Source of the DNA: Saccharopolyspora hirsuta
GTDB lineage: Bacteria; Actinomycetota; Actinomycetes; Mycobacteriales; Pseudonocardiaceae
Direction of reading: 5' to 3'
DNA: 64,000 nucleotides
Assembly (NCBI RefSeq): GCF_008630535.1
Contig: NZ_VWPH01000009.1
Coordinates: 124,001-188,000 of the forward strand
Made by a program: the position numbers and the translations under genes. The notes below the pieces were generated by a model. That model did no database searches, was not told the origin of the DNA, and worked only from the letters and a program-made list of their open reading frames with translations. Each line of letters starts with the position of its first letter. Within the stretch, counting starts at the first letter, position 1. Below, in pieces: positions 9,242-17,863 of the stretch.

Positions 9242-10468
9242 ATGTCCACCACCGAGGCGCACACCGAAGTTCCCGTTTTCGACGCCGACTTCGTGCACGA
9301 CCTGCACGCGCGGTACGCCGAGATCCGCGACGCCACACCGGTCCAGCGGATGGTCACCCCGAACGGCCTGCCGGTCTGGGTGATCACCCGGTACGCCGAC
9401 GCCCGCGCCGCGCTGGCCGATCCGCGGCTGAGCAAGGAGGTCACCCGCATCCGCGACGTGATCGCCGAGAACCTGCCGCCGGACTCCGACCACCGGGCGT
9501 TCGACGAATCGCTGGCCTCGCACATGCTCAACATGGACCCGCCGGACCACACCCGGCTGCGCAAGCTGGTGGTCAAGGCCTTCACCAGCCGCCGGGTGGA
9601 GGCGCTGCGCCCGCGGATCGAGCAGATCACCGCCGGGCTGCTCGACGACATGGCCGAGAAGTCCGAAGTGGACCTGCTGGACGCCTTCGCGTTCCCGCTG
9701 CCGATCCAGGTCATCTCCGAGCTGGTCGGCGTCGACGAGAGCCGCCGCGACGACTTCCGGGCCTGGACGAACACCCTGCTGGACGCCTCCGACCGCGACG
9801 CGGCGGGCGCAGCGGCGGTGGCGATGGCCCAGTACCTCACCGAGCTCATCGAGCACAAGCGCAGGCAGCCCGCCGACGACCTGCTCACCGCGCTGATCGA
9901 CTCCACCGAGGACCAGGACCGGCTCAGCGACAAGGAACTCATCGCGATGGTGTTCCTACTGCTGGTGGCCGGGCACGAGACGACGGTCAACCTGATCGCC
10001 AACGGGGTCCTGCACCTGCTGCGCGACCCCGACCAGTGGGCCGCGCTGCGGGCGGACCCGGACCTGGTGGCCGGTGCGGTGGAGGAGATGCTGCGCTTCG
10101 ACGGGCCGGTGATGCACGGGACCTTCCGGTTCACCGCCGAGCCGCTGCCGGTCGGCGGCGTGGAGATCCCGGCCGGGCAGATCGTGTGGGTCGGGCTGGC
10201 GGCGGCCAACCGCGACCCGGAGCAGTTCCCGGAGCCGGAGCGGTTCGACATCACCCGCGACGCGCACGGGCACCTGGCCTTCGGCCACGGCATCCACTTC
10301 TGCCTCGGCGCCCAGCTCGCCCGCCTGGAGGCGCAGATCGCGCTGCGCGGCCTCGTCGAGCGGTTCCCGAACCTCACTGCCGCGGGCTCGCTGGACGACG
10401 CGCAGTGGCGCTTCAGCACCCTGATCCACGGCCTCCGGGCGCTCCCGGTCCGCCCCACCGGGGGCTGA
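9242..10468 (+). CDS. Cytochrome P450 monooxygenase
   Basis: The 408-residue soluble class I bacterial P450 inserts oxygen into an unidentified substrate using electrons from ferredoxin. The I-helix motif AGHETT is at 243-248. The heme-ligand loop FGHGIHFCLGAQLARLE places the cysteine at C354. The ExxR region and the PERFDITRDAHGHLAFG run are typical of CYP105/107-like enzymes. The ATG at 9242 follows GAAGGAAT. No ferredoxin or reductase gene is adjacent. It is 87 bp after the TetR gene on the same strand, so co-transcription is possible but not shown. Confidence 0.93.
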   Translation: MSTTEAHTEVPVFDADFVHDLHARYAEIRDATPVQRMVTPNGLPVWVITRYADARAALADPRLSKEVTRIRDVIAENLPPDSDHRAFDESLASHMLNMDPPDHTRLRKLVVKAFTSRRVEALRPRIEQITAGLLDDMAEKSEVDLLDAFAFPLPIQVISELVGVDESRRDDFRAWTNTLLDASDRDAAGAAAVAMAQYLTELIEHKRRQPADDLLTALIDSTEDQDRLSDKELIAMVFLLLVAGHETTVNLIANGVLHLLRDPDQWAALRADPDLVAGAVEEMLRFDGPVMHGTFRFTAEPLPVGGVEIPAGQIVWVGLAAANRDPEQFPEPERFDITRDAHGHLAFGHGIHFCLGAQLARLEAQIALRGLVERFPNLTAAGSLDDAQWRFSTLIHGLRALPVRPTGG

Positions 10469-10477
10469 CCCGGGGCG

Positions 10478-11983
10478 TCACTCGGGTTCGCCGCGCTCGC
10501 CGAACCAGCGGGCGAGCTTGCCGCGGCGGCTGACGGCGCGCAGGCGCCGCTCCGCCGCCGCCCGGTGCTCCACCGTGGTGACCACGAGCAGCTCGTCGCC
10601 GATCTCCAGGTAGCTGTCCGGCAGCGGGACGAAGGCGCGGCCGCGCCGCACGATCAGCGGGATCACCGAGGGCTCGGGCAACCGCAGCTCGACCACGGTC
10701 GTGTGGTGCAGCCGCGACCCCGGCGGCACGGTCATGGTCAGCAGCTCGGCGCCGACGACGTTGAGTGGCACCGAGTCGACCTGGATCTCGCGGGTGGCCT
10801 CGCGCGGGATGATGCCCAGCAGCCGGGCCAGCGGGCGCAGGCTCGGGCCCTGCACCAGGGTGAAGACCACGACCAGCACGAACACGATGTCCAGCACCCG
10901 CTCGGCGCCCGGCACGCCCTGCACGACCGGGAACGTCGCCAGCACGATGGGCACCGCGCCGCGCAGCCCCGCCCAGCACAGGAACAGCTGTTCCCGCCAC
11001 GGGACGTGGAAGCCCAGCAGCGGCAGCACCACCGACAGCGGGCGGGCCACCAGCAGCAGCACCAGGCCGATGACGAGCGCGGGCAGCACCTCGCCGGGCA
11101 GCTCGCTCGGCGTGACCAGCAGGCCGAGCAGGACGAACAGCCCGATCTGGGCGAGCCAGCCGAGCCCCTCGGCGAACGACCGCGTCGCCGAGCGGTGCGG
11201 CAGCCGACCGGTGTTGGCCAGGGTCACGCCCGCCAAGTAGGCGGCGAGGAACCCGCTGGCGTGCACGGCCCCGCCCGCGGCGAAGGCGATCACGCAGAGC
11301 CCGAAGGTCGCCACCGGGTACAGGCCGGAGGCGGGCAGCGCCAGCCGCGGCAGCAGGTGCGCGCCGCCCCAGCCGATGAGCAGCCCGATCAACGCGCCGG
11401 TGGTCAGCTGGTAGATCAGGTTCAGCGCGATCTCCAGCGGGGAGAACTCCAGCGGGACGGTGCTGAACAGCAGCACCAGGATCACCGTCGGCGCGTCGTT
11501 GAAGCCCGACTCCGCCTCCAGCAGCCCGGCCAGCCGCCTCGGCAGCGGCAGCACCCGCAGCACGGAGAACACCGCCGCCGCGTCGGTGGACGACACGATC
11601 GCGCCCACCAGCAGCGACAACTGCCAGTCGATGCCCAGCAGCAGGTGTGCGCCCAGGGCGGTGACCACCAGGCTGATGCCGACGCCGACGGTGGCCAGGA
11701 TCGTCGCGGGCGCGATGAGCCGCCTGATGTCGGACCACCGGGTGGCCAGCCCGCCCTCGACGAGGATGACCGCCAGCGCCGCGGTGCCCAGGTTCTGGGC
11801 GATCTGGGTGTCGTGGAACTCGATGCCGAGCACGTCCTCGCCGAGCACCACGCCCAGCCCGAGGTACAGCAGCAGGCTGGGCAGGCCGAGCCGGGAGGCG
11901 AGCAGCGCGGCCACCGCCCCGGCCAGGAGCACCAGCCCGCCGACGAGCAGCACCAGGTACAACTGCTGCAGACTCATCGCCAT
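10478..11983 (-). CDS. Potassium/proton antiporter, CPA family with C-terminal TrkA_C domain
   Basis: The 501-residue protein has about 12 membrane helices forming a cation/proton exchanger (GIDWQLSLLVGAIVSSTDAA, LEAESGFNDAPTVILVLL). These are the Asp-containing transport motifs of the NhaP2/CvrA group. From about residue 400 a cytoplasmic RCK/TrkA_C-like domain follows (YLEIGDELLVVTTVEHRAAA), a usual ligand-sensing part. It probably exports K+ for pH or osmotic balance. The start is 11983 (ATG GCG ATG AGT) or the second ATG at 11977. It is convergent with the P450. Confidence 0.9.
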   Translation of the reverse strand: MAMSLQQLYLVLLVGGLVLLAGAVAALLASRLGLPSLLLYLGLGVVLGEDVLGIEFHDTQIAQNLGTAALAVILVEGGLATRWSDIRRLIAPATILATVGVGISLVVTALGAHLLLGIDWQLSLLVGAIVSSTDAAAVFSVLRVLPLPRRLAGLLEAESGFNDAPTVILVLLFSTVPLEFSPLEIALNLIYQLTTGALIGLLIGWGGAHLLPRLALPASGLYPVATFGLCVIAFAAGGAVHASGFLAAYLAGVTLANTGRLPHRSATRSFAEGLGWLAQIGLFVLLGLLVTPSELPGEVLPALVIGLVLLLVARPLSVVLPLLGFHVPWREQLFLCWAGLRGAVPIVLATFPVVQGVPGAERVLDIVFVLVVVFTLVQGPSLRPLARLLGIIPREATREIQVDSVPLNVVGAELLTMTVPPGSRLHHTTVVELRLPEPSVIPLIVRRGRAFVPLPDSYLEIGDELLVVTTVEHRAAAERRLRAVSRRGKLARWFGERGEPE

Positions 11984-12136
11984 CCCCGCTCACCCGCGTG
12001 CTCCGGTGGCCCCAAGTACAGCAACACCGCCCCCGATGCGCGGGTCGGACGCGCCCGGGGGGGCGGTTCCACAGTGGAGGCGCACCTCGTCCTCGAGGAG
12101 GAGGTCCGCGGGCCCGCGGGCGGATACGTTGGCGCG

Positions 12137-13321
12137 GTGCGGACTTCAACGACCGAACACCGGCTCGTCGTCGACAGCGCGGTGGCGGTGTTCTGCGGCG
12201 TACTCGGGGGCTGGGTGTCGCTGGGCACCCTGCGCGGCGCGAGCGCGGTCGAGGTGGGGGCGGTGGTGGCGGTCCTGGTCGGGCTGACCGCCTGCCTGGC
12301 CGTGCGCCGCAGCTGGCCGACGGTCGCGTTCGTCGTCGGTTCCGGCCTGATGCTGGGGCTGGTCGCGCTGCCGAACATCGGCGAGCAGGCCGTCCCGCCG
12401 ATCCTGCTGCCGTTCTCGCTGATCCACCCGGCCCTGCTGTACTCGGTGGTCGCCTACACGGGCCGTTCCGCGCTGCCGGTGGCCTGCGGCCTGCTCGGCG
12501 CCGGGATCGCCGTGGTGCGCGGGGTGATCGGCTTCCCGGTCGACCCGTGGGGCACGGCCGGGGTGCTGGCGGCCGCGGCGTTCGGGTCGGTGCTCGCGGC
12601 TTGGGCGCTCGGCCGCTACCAGCGGATCCGGGTGGCCTACGTGCAGTCCCTGGAGGAGCGGGCGGCCCAGGCCGAGCTGCTGCGCGAGCAGCAGGTGCGC
12701 GAGGCCATCGCTGCGGAGCGGCGGCTGATCGCCCGTGAGATCCACGACGTGGCCGCGCACTCGCTGGCGGTGGTGCTGGCCCAGGCCGACACCGCCCGCC
12801 TGGTCTTCGACCGAGACCGGGAGAAGGCGCGGGAGATGATCGGCACGGCGGTCGACGTGGGGCGGCGGGCGATGGGGGAGCTGCGCAGCATGCTCGGCGT
12901 GCTGCGCACCGGGGACGAGCCGGAACCAGCTGGTCAGGACCTCGTCGAGCTGGTGGAGACGTTCCGCCGCGCCGGTGCCGACGTCGAGCTGGTGCAGCGC
13001 GGGGAGCCGCGGGAGATCGGCACCGCGCAGCGGCACGCCGTCTACCGGATCGTGCAGGAGTCGGTGACCAACGCGCTCAAGCACGTCGGCCCGGACGTGA
13101 CCTGCCGGGTCGTGCTGGACTGGGCGGACGACCGGCTCACCGTGACCGTCGCGGACGACGGTCCGGGCACCTCGGCGGACCTGACCGCCGGGGGCGGGTT
13201 CGGCATCGTGGGGATGGCCGAGCGGATGCGGCAGATCGGAGGGGAGTTCGACGTGCGCAGCGCACCGGGCGAGGGGACCGAGGTGCGGGCCGGGTTCGGC
13301 CCGTTGGGGGCGGCGCGATGA
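12137..13321 (+). CDS. Two-component sensor histidine kinase, HisKA_3 type
   Basis: The 394-residue kinase has an N-terminal membrane domain of about six helices (residues 10-165). A coiled segment and the HisKA_3 dimer domain follow, with the phosphoacceptor predicted at H203 (REIHDVAAHSL). The ATPase domain carries ITVADDGPG-like and GGFGIVGMAERM motifs. Such kinases in actinobacteria sense envelope stress or antibiotics. The GTG at 12137 is the start that keeps the first helix whole. It overlaps its response regulator by ATGA at 13318-13321. Confidence 0.92.
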   Translation: MRTSTTEHRLVVDSAVAVFCGVLGGWVSLGTLRGASAVEVGAVVAVLVGLTACLAVRRSWPTVAFVVGSGLMLGLVALPNIGEQAVPPILLPFSLIHPALLYSVVAYTGRSALPVACGLLGAGIAVVRGVIGFPVDPWGTAGVLAAAAFGSVLAAWALGRYQRIRVAYVQSLEERAAQAELLREQQVREAIAAERRLIAREIHDVAAHSLAVVLAQADTARLVFDRDREKAREMIGTAVDVGRRAMGELRSMLGVLRTGDEPEPAGQDLVELVETFRRAGADVELVQRGEPREIGTAQRHAVYRIVQESVTNALKHVGPDVTCRVVLDWADDRLTVTVADDGPGTSADLTAGGGFGIVGMAERMRQIGGEFDVRSAPGEGTEVRAGFGPLGAAR

Positions 13322-13965
13322 CGATCCGGGTGGTGGTCGCCGACGACCAGCAGCTCATCCGCTCGGCGTTGACCACGGTGCTCGGGCTGCACGACGACCT
13401 GACCTGCGTCGCCGAGGTCGCGACCGGGCGGGCGGCGCTGGCCGCCTGCCGGGCGCACCGGGTGGACGTGGTGCTGATGGACATCCGGATGCCGGACCTG
13501 GACGGCATCGCGGCCACCGAGCTGATCACCGCCGAGCTGCCGGACACCCGGGTGCTGGTGCTGACCACCTTCGACCTGGACGAGAACCTGTTCGCCGCGC
13601 TGCGCGCCGGGGCCAGCGGCTTCCTGACCAAGGACACCCCGGGCGAGGAGGTGGTGGCCGCGGTGCGCACCGTCCACGAGGGCCATTCGATCGTCTCCCC
13701 GCGCGCCACCAGCAGCCTGCTGGAGCTGGCCCGCAAGTCCGCCCCGCAGCCGCCGGAACCGGCCTGGGAGGCGCTGACCGGGCGCGAGCGGGACGTGCTG
13801 GTGGAGCTGGCTCGCGGGTCCTCCAACGTCGAGATCGGCGCCGCCCTGCACCTGGCGGAGACCACGGTGAAGACGCACGTGGGCAGCATCCTGCGCAAGC
13901 TCGGGGTCCGGGACCGCCTGCACGCGGTGATCTGGGCCTACGAGAACGGCGTCGTGCGGGGCTGA
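13318..13965 (+). CDS. NarL/FixJ-family response regulator
   Basis: The 215-residue partner of the upstream kinase has an N-terminal receiver domain with acceptor D55 (VVLMDIRMPDLDG) and TTFDLDENLFAALRAGASGF. A C-terminal LuxR-type HTH follows (LTGRERDVLVELARGSSNVE, TTVKTHVGSILRKLGVRDR). It probably activates the membrane-protein gene just downstream and/or its own operon; that is inferred from position. Confidence 0.95.
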   Translation: MTIRVVVADDQQLIRSALTTVLGLHDDLTCVAEVATGRAALAACRAHRVDVVLMDIRMPDLDGIAATELITAELPDTRVLVLTTFDLDENLFAALRAGASGFLTKDTPGEEVVAAVRTVHEGHSIVSPRATSSLLELARKSAPQPPEPAWEALTGRERDVLVELARGSSNVEIGAALHLAETTVKTHVGSILRKLGVRDRLHAVIWAYENGVVRG

Positions 13966-13968
13966 TCT

Positions 13969-14008
13969 CCTCCTCGCGGAGGAGGTGATCGGTCCGCCGC
14001 GGAGGAGG
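13969..14008. promoter_or_regulatory. Hairpin and direct repeat between response regulator and membrane protein
   Basis: CCTCCTC-GCG-GAGGAGG forms a 7-bp inverted repeat (13969-13985). The decamer GCGGAGGAGG occurs at 13976-13985 and again at 13999-14008, 23 bp apart. It may be an operator for the adjacent LuxR-type regulator, or a weak hairpin after the operon. Confidence 0.4.
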
Positions 14009-14033
14009 CCCGGGGCGGGGGCTCCCGGCCAGC

Positions 14034-14984
14034 ATGGCGGCCATGACTGGAACCGAGGAACACCGCTTCACCCGCTGCGCGGCCGGGATCGTCGGGCTGG
14101 CGCTGCTGGTGATCCCGCTGGTGTGCTGGGCCACCGGCGCACCGAACCCGTTGGCCGCGCCGGGCGACACCTCCGGCCGCTCGCTGGCCTTCCTGGCGCA
14201 GCCGACCGCGAACCTGGTGATGGCCGGGTGCGGGCTGCTCATCGCCGCTGCCGCGGTGCTGCGGAGCACCGCTGTGCGGGTCGCCGCGCTCGGCGCGTTC
14301 GCGCTGCTGCTGGACGCCGGTGCGCTGGCGGCGATCGGCTACCTGCCGTTCATGGTCTTCTCGGCGGTGACCGGCAACGCCGACAACCTGGCCGCCTACC
14401 TGTCGATCCCGCTGCTGATGCAGGTGGCAATGGGCGTGGCCGCAGCGGGTCTGCTGTGGACGTTGGTGGACCGGCCGGTGCCCGGCGGCGCGGGCGCCCA
14501 CGAGCGCGCTCGGGTCCGCACCGCTCGCTGGACGGCGGTCGCCGTGATCGCGCCCCTGGTCTACGCGGCGACGCGGGTGCTGATGGTGCTGGACGTGCCG
14601 GGGTTCGCCGTGCCGATGGACGCGACGGGCAAGGCGGCCGGGCTCGGCCTGGCGCTGGCCGCGATCGGCGGTGCGGTGCTGACCTGGGGGCTGGTCCGGC
14701 CGTGGGGCGAGCGCTGGCCGCGCTGGATGCCGAGGGTGGCTGGCCGCGAGGTGCCGACCGACCTCCCGGTGGTGGCCGCGCTGTCGGTGTCGGTGCTGGT
14801 GATGGCGGCGGCCAAGGCGATCCTGGGCCTCGTCTCCACCACCAGCTCCGAGCTCTCCGCGCACGCCTGGGCCTGGACGCCGATGCTGCTGTGGCCGCTG
14901 TGGTCGGTGTCCCTGGCGCTGGCCGCGCTGAACTACCGCACCCGCCGCACCACTAGCCCGCAGCGCGAAGCCGCGGCCGCGTAG
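14034..14984 (+). CDS. Polytopic membrane protein of unknown function
   Basis: The 316-residue protein has about eight predicted membrane helices and no enzyme motif that I can recognise. Charged loops include DRPVPGGAGAHERARVRTAR and RPWGERWPRWMPRVAGREVP; the latter resembles loops seen in actinobacterial LigA-like and uncharacterised membrane proteins. The start is either ATG 14034 or ATG 14043; neither has a clear ribosome site. It is 69 bp after a two-component operon, so it may be its output. Confidence 0.7.
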   Translation: MAAMTGTEEHRFTRCAAGIVGLALLVIPLVCWATGAPNPLAAPGDTSGRSLAFLAQPTANLVMAGCGLLIAAAAVLRSTAVRVAALGAFALLLDAGALAAIGYLPFMVFSAVTGNADNLAAYLSIPLLMQVAMGVAAAGLLWTLVDRPVPGGAGAHERARVRTARWTAVAVIAPLVYAATRVLMVLDVPGFAVPMDATGKAAGLGLALAAIGGAVLTWGLVRPWGERWPRWMPRVAGREVPTDLPVVAALSVSVLVMAAAKAILGLVSTTSSELSAHAWAWTPMLLWPLWSVSLALAALNYRTRRTTSPQREAAAA

Positions 14985-15001
14985 CGGGCACCGCTACCGG
15001 C

Positions 15002-16990
15002 TCACCGCAGCGCGATCACCGTGTACGGGCCGACGTCGCGCTTGACGAACGCGGGCGAGTCGAACACCGCGCGGTCGAAGTACACGTCGTAGTCGCGGAC
15101 GTTCGGCAGCTGCGGGAACGCATCGCCCTTGAGCTGCAGCACCAGCTTGCCCTCCTCGCCCTCCGGCAGCTCCACCGTCGAGTGCGGGCTGTCCGGGTTG
15201 GACAGGATGAACACGTTGGGCGTGCGGAACTTGCTGTCGCGCAGCATGCCGAGGAGCTCGTCGGCGGTCTTCGCGGTGGTCCACCGGTGGATCTCGGCGG
15301 CCCGCTCGTCGTAGTCGCCCAACGGGTTCGCGTAGTGCGGCGTCTCCTGCTGGAAGCCCCAGTACGGCTTGAAGGACATCAGCTTGTAGTCGGTGCTCAG
15401 CAGCAGGTTCTGCTCCGGGGCGCGACCGGACAGCTCGGCGACCGCGCGGATCTCGTCGTCGGTCCACGAACCCAGCTGGTCCGGGTCGCGCTGCCCCATC
15501 GCGTTGTCGCCGGTGGGGTAGTAGTCCTGGTAGGCGGCCTTGACCGAGTCCTGCAGCGCCACCCCGATCGCGCCCTGGTTGATGGTGATCGCGCCGAGCA
15601 GCCCCAGCGCGCAGGCGACCATGCTGATCTGCAGCGCGTACCGGACGTCCAGCTTGCGCCGCAGGTACCCGATCAGCTCCAGGAGCCCGAACACACCGGC
15701 CACGGCCAGCGTCACGTCCAGGATCACGTTCAGCCGGAACGCCAGCAGCGTGGTCTTGGCGACCAGCGCCAGCGTCGAGAGCACGAACCAGCAGTAGACC
15801 GCGATCACGATGGTGAGCATCGAGGCCGCGACCTCGTTGCGGCGGCAGCGCACCAGCAGCCACACCAGACCCGCCAGGCACAGCACGCCGAACGCGGTGC
15901 CCTGCATCATCGGCACCGGCAGGAAGGCGCCGTCCTCCGGCAGGTAGTGCAGCGCCGCGCTGCGCGGGTTGTTCAGCAGGAAGCTGGTGGCCAGCAGGTA
16001 GGGCAGCCAGCCCACCAGCGCGATCACCAGGCTGACCAGCCCGATCGGCAGCAGCCGCAGGAACAGCTGCCGCACCGTCGGCCACAGGCGGTTGCCCTGG
16101 TGCACCCGGAACGCGCCGATGAGCACCGCCATCGTCAGCACCATCAGCACCGCGAAGCCGAAGTGGAGGGTGTAGGTGATCGAGGCGAACCCGACGTAGA
16201 CGCCGATGCACACCAGCGTCCAGCGCGGCGATTCCCGCCGCCGCAGCGCGTGCCAGGCCAGCACGGCGACCGGTGCCAGCCACGCGGCCGACGGCCAGGC
16301 GTAGGGCTCCTCGATGCCGTGCAGCATCCCGGCCAGCGCGGTGGCGATCGCGGCCAGCAGCGCGATGCGGCGGCGCACCACCACGCTCCACAGCGTGAAC
16401 GCGACGACGGTGGTCACCGCGACCCAGGTCAGCGCGTACGGCTTGTACGCGGCCCAGCCCTCCCAGCCGAGCAGGTTGGCGAACCGGCCGCCCAGCCAGA
16501 ACCAGCCGCCCGGGTAGTAGGGCGGGGTGTCGGCGTAGTTCATGTCGGCCAGGCCGGGCGTGCTGGCCATCCGCGTCATGTACTGCATGCGGAAGCCGTT
16601 GTCCACAGAGGACCCGCCGTAGTAGAACCTGGTGGCCTGCAGCGGAACGGCCAGCGCGAGCGTGCTGAACGCGCTCAGCGACACCCAGGTCCCGAACAGC
16701 CGCAGCCAGCGCGGCGAGCGGTGGTGCCCGAGGGCCAGCAGCAGGAACAGCACGGTCAGCACCAGCCCGCTGCCCACCGCGGCGAGCGCCTCGGGGGCGA
16801 AGCTGGGTTCGCTGATGCTCAGGCGGGTGGCCGCGAACTGCAGGAACAGGCTCACCACGGCGGCCACCGCCGCGCTCAGCAGCAGTTCGACGACGGTGGT
16901 GCGCAGCGGCAAGCGGACTGCTGAGTCCCGCCGCGGTTCGTCGATCGGGCTCGGTCCGGTCAACTTCAGGCTCGGCAGGATTCCCGCCAC
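15002..16990 (-). CDS. aftA: Galactan 5-O-arabinofuranosyltransferase
   Basis: The 662-residue membrane glycosyltransferase adds the first arabinofuranose from decaprenyl-phosphoarabinose onto cell-wall galactan. The N-terminal half has about a dozen helices. The periplasmic-face motif FYYGGSSVDNGFRMQYMTRM and the following PPYYPGGWFWLGGR match the GT-C catalytic region of AftA (Rv3792 in Mycobacterium tuberculosis). A soluble extracytoplasmic domain fills residues about 490-662. The GTG at 16990 follows AAGGA by 8 nt. No other arabinan genes are adjacent. This gene is the best taxonomic marker in the window. Confidence 0.88.
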   Translation of the reverse strand: MAGILPSLKLTGPSPIDEPRRDSAVRLPLRTTVVELLLSAAVAAVVSLFLQFAATRLSISEPSFAPEALAAVGSGLVLTVLFLLLALGHHRSPRWLRLFGTWVSLSAFSTLALAVPLQATRFYYGGSSVDNGFRMQYMTRMASTPGLADMNYADTPPYYPGGWFWLGGRFANLLGWEGWAAYKPYALTWVAVTTVVAFTLWSVVVRRRIALLAAIATALAGMLHGIEEPYAWPSAAWLAPVAVLAWHALRRRESPRWTLVCIGVYVGFASITYTLHFGFAVLMVLTMAVLIGAFRVHQGNRLWPTVRQLFLRLLPIGLVSLVIALVGWLPYLLATSFLLNNPRSAALHYLPEDGAFLPVPMMQGTAFGVLCLAGLVWLLVRCRRNEVAASMLTIVIAVYCWFVLSTLALVAKTTLLAFRLNVILDVTLAVAGVFGLLELIGYLRRKLDVRYALQISMVACALGLLGAITINQGAIGVALQDSVKAAYQDYYPTGDNAMGQRDPDQLGSWTDDEIRAVAELSGRAPEQNLLLSTDYKLMSFKPYWGFQQETPHYANPLGDYDERAAEIHRWTTAKTADELLGMLRDSKFRTPNVFILSNPDSPHSTVELPEGEEGKLVLQLKGDAFPQLPNVRDYDVYFDRAVFDSPAFVKRDVGPYTVIALR

Positions 16991-17132
16991 TTCACGCGTC
17001 CTTCGGCGTAGCTGACATGGGGGCTCGCGCAGAATAGTTGATGTGCGGCGCGCACCCCGCCATCGGGTGATGCGGGCGGAGCGCGGCGGACCGCTAGGGT
17101 GACCGCAACGGCGGGTCGCCGTTGCGGGGTCG

Positions 17133-17194
17133 CAGTTTCAATTGAAACTGTGGTCCGGTACCCAGGAGGAAGCGCAGTTTCAGTTGAAACTGCG
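17133..17194. repeat. Paired palindromes R4, cluster 1
   Basis: Two inverted repeats are CAGTTTCAATTGAAACTG (17133-17150, perfect) and CGCAGTTTCA-GT-TGAAACTGCG (17173-17194). Their centres are 42 bp apart. They lie in the divergent gap between aftA and the gene at 17221. The same sequence pair recurs at 34572-34636. Confidence 0.85.
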
Positions 17195-17220
17195 ATCTGG
17201 CGCCACGAGGAGGTCGGCGG

Positions 17221-17844
17221 GTGGCGGACAGTGCCCGAGCACCCCGCGGGGAGTCCCACGGCACTCGTGCCGTCCCGGAGCGGGTCGGGGCCGAGGTGGA
17301 GCACCTGCTACCGCAGCTCACCGCTCCGCCGGTGCCGCGCGTGGTGGTCAAGGCCGACCTGCTGCCCGCGGTGAGCGCGGTGTCGCTGGTCGCGCTGGTC
17401 GGGCTGCCCGTCGGCTGGGTGTGGTCCCGGCTGGCGCCGCCGCAGCAGAGCGTGCTCGGGCCGAACGGTTCGCTGACCCCGCTGCTGGTGGAGAGCTACC
17501 ACGCCTTCGACGCGATCGCGATCTTCGTGCTGCTGTCGTTCGGCGTCGGGCTGCTCACGTCCTCGGTGCTCTGGTGGGTGCGCCGCCGCCGCGGCCCGGT
17601 GCTGCTCATCGCGGGCGTGCTCGGCTCGCTGGTGGCGTCCTGGCTGGGCGTGCAGATGGGCGCCTCGTTCGCCGCCGGGCTGTACGAGATGCCGCCGAAC
17701 CCGCAGCTGGGCGACCTGATCACGGTGGCCCCCGAGATCAGCACGAGCTGGGTCCTGGTGGCGCAACCGCTCGCGGTCGCCCTCGGCTACGGCCTGGCGG
17801 CGTCCTGGAACGGCCTCGACGACCTCGGCCGCCGCCTCCCCTGA
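17221..17844 (+). CDS. DUF2567-like membrane protein
   Basis: The 207-residue protein has a short cytoplasmic N-terminus and four predicted helices (about 50-70, 100-120, 130-150, 175-195). The layout resembles the actinobacterial DUF2567 proteins of unknown role. The GTG at 17221 follows GAGGAGG with a 7-nt gap, which fixes the start. Paired palindromes lie 27-88 bp upstream. It is convergent with the next gene at a 19-bp gap. Confidence 0.7.
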   Translation: MADSARAPRGESHGTRAVPERVGAEVEHLLPQLTAPPVPRVVVKADLLPAVSAVSLVALVGLPVGWVWSRLAPPQQSVLGPNGSLTPLLVESYHAFDAIAIFVLLSFGVGLLTSSVLWWVRRRRGPVLLIAGVLGSLVASWLGVQMGASFAAGLYEMPPNPQLGDLITVAPEISTSWVLVAQPLAVALGYGLAASWNGLDDLGRRLP

Positions 17845-17863
17845 CGCGGGAGCGCGCCCCTCG

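Noticed and set aside
17133..17194. CRISPR-like reading of the repeated palindromes
   Set aside because: There are only two units per cluster, spacing varies between clusters, no cas genes are present, and the same units lie at dispersed loci.
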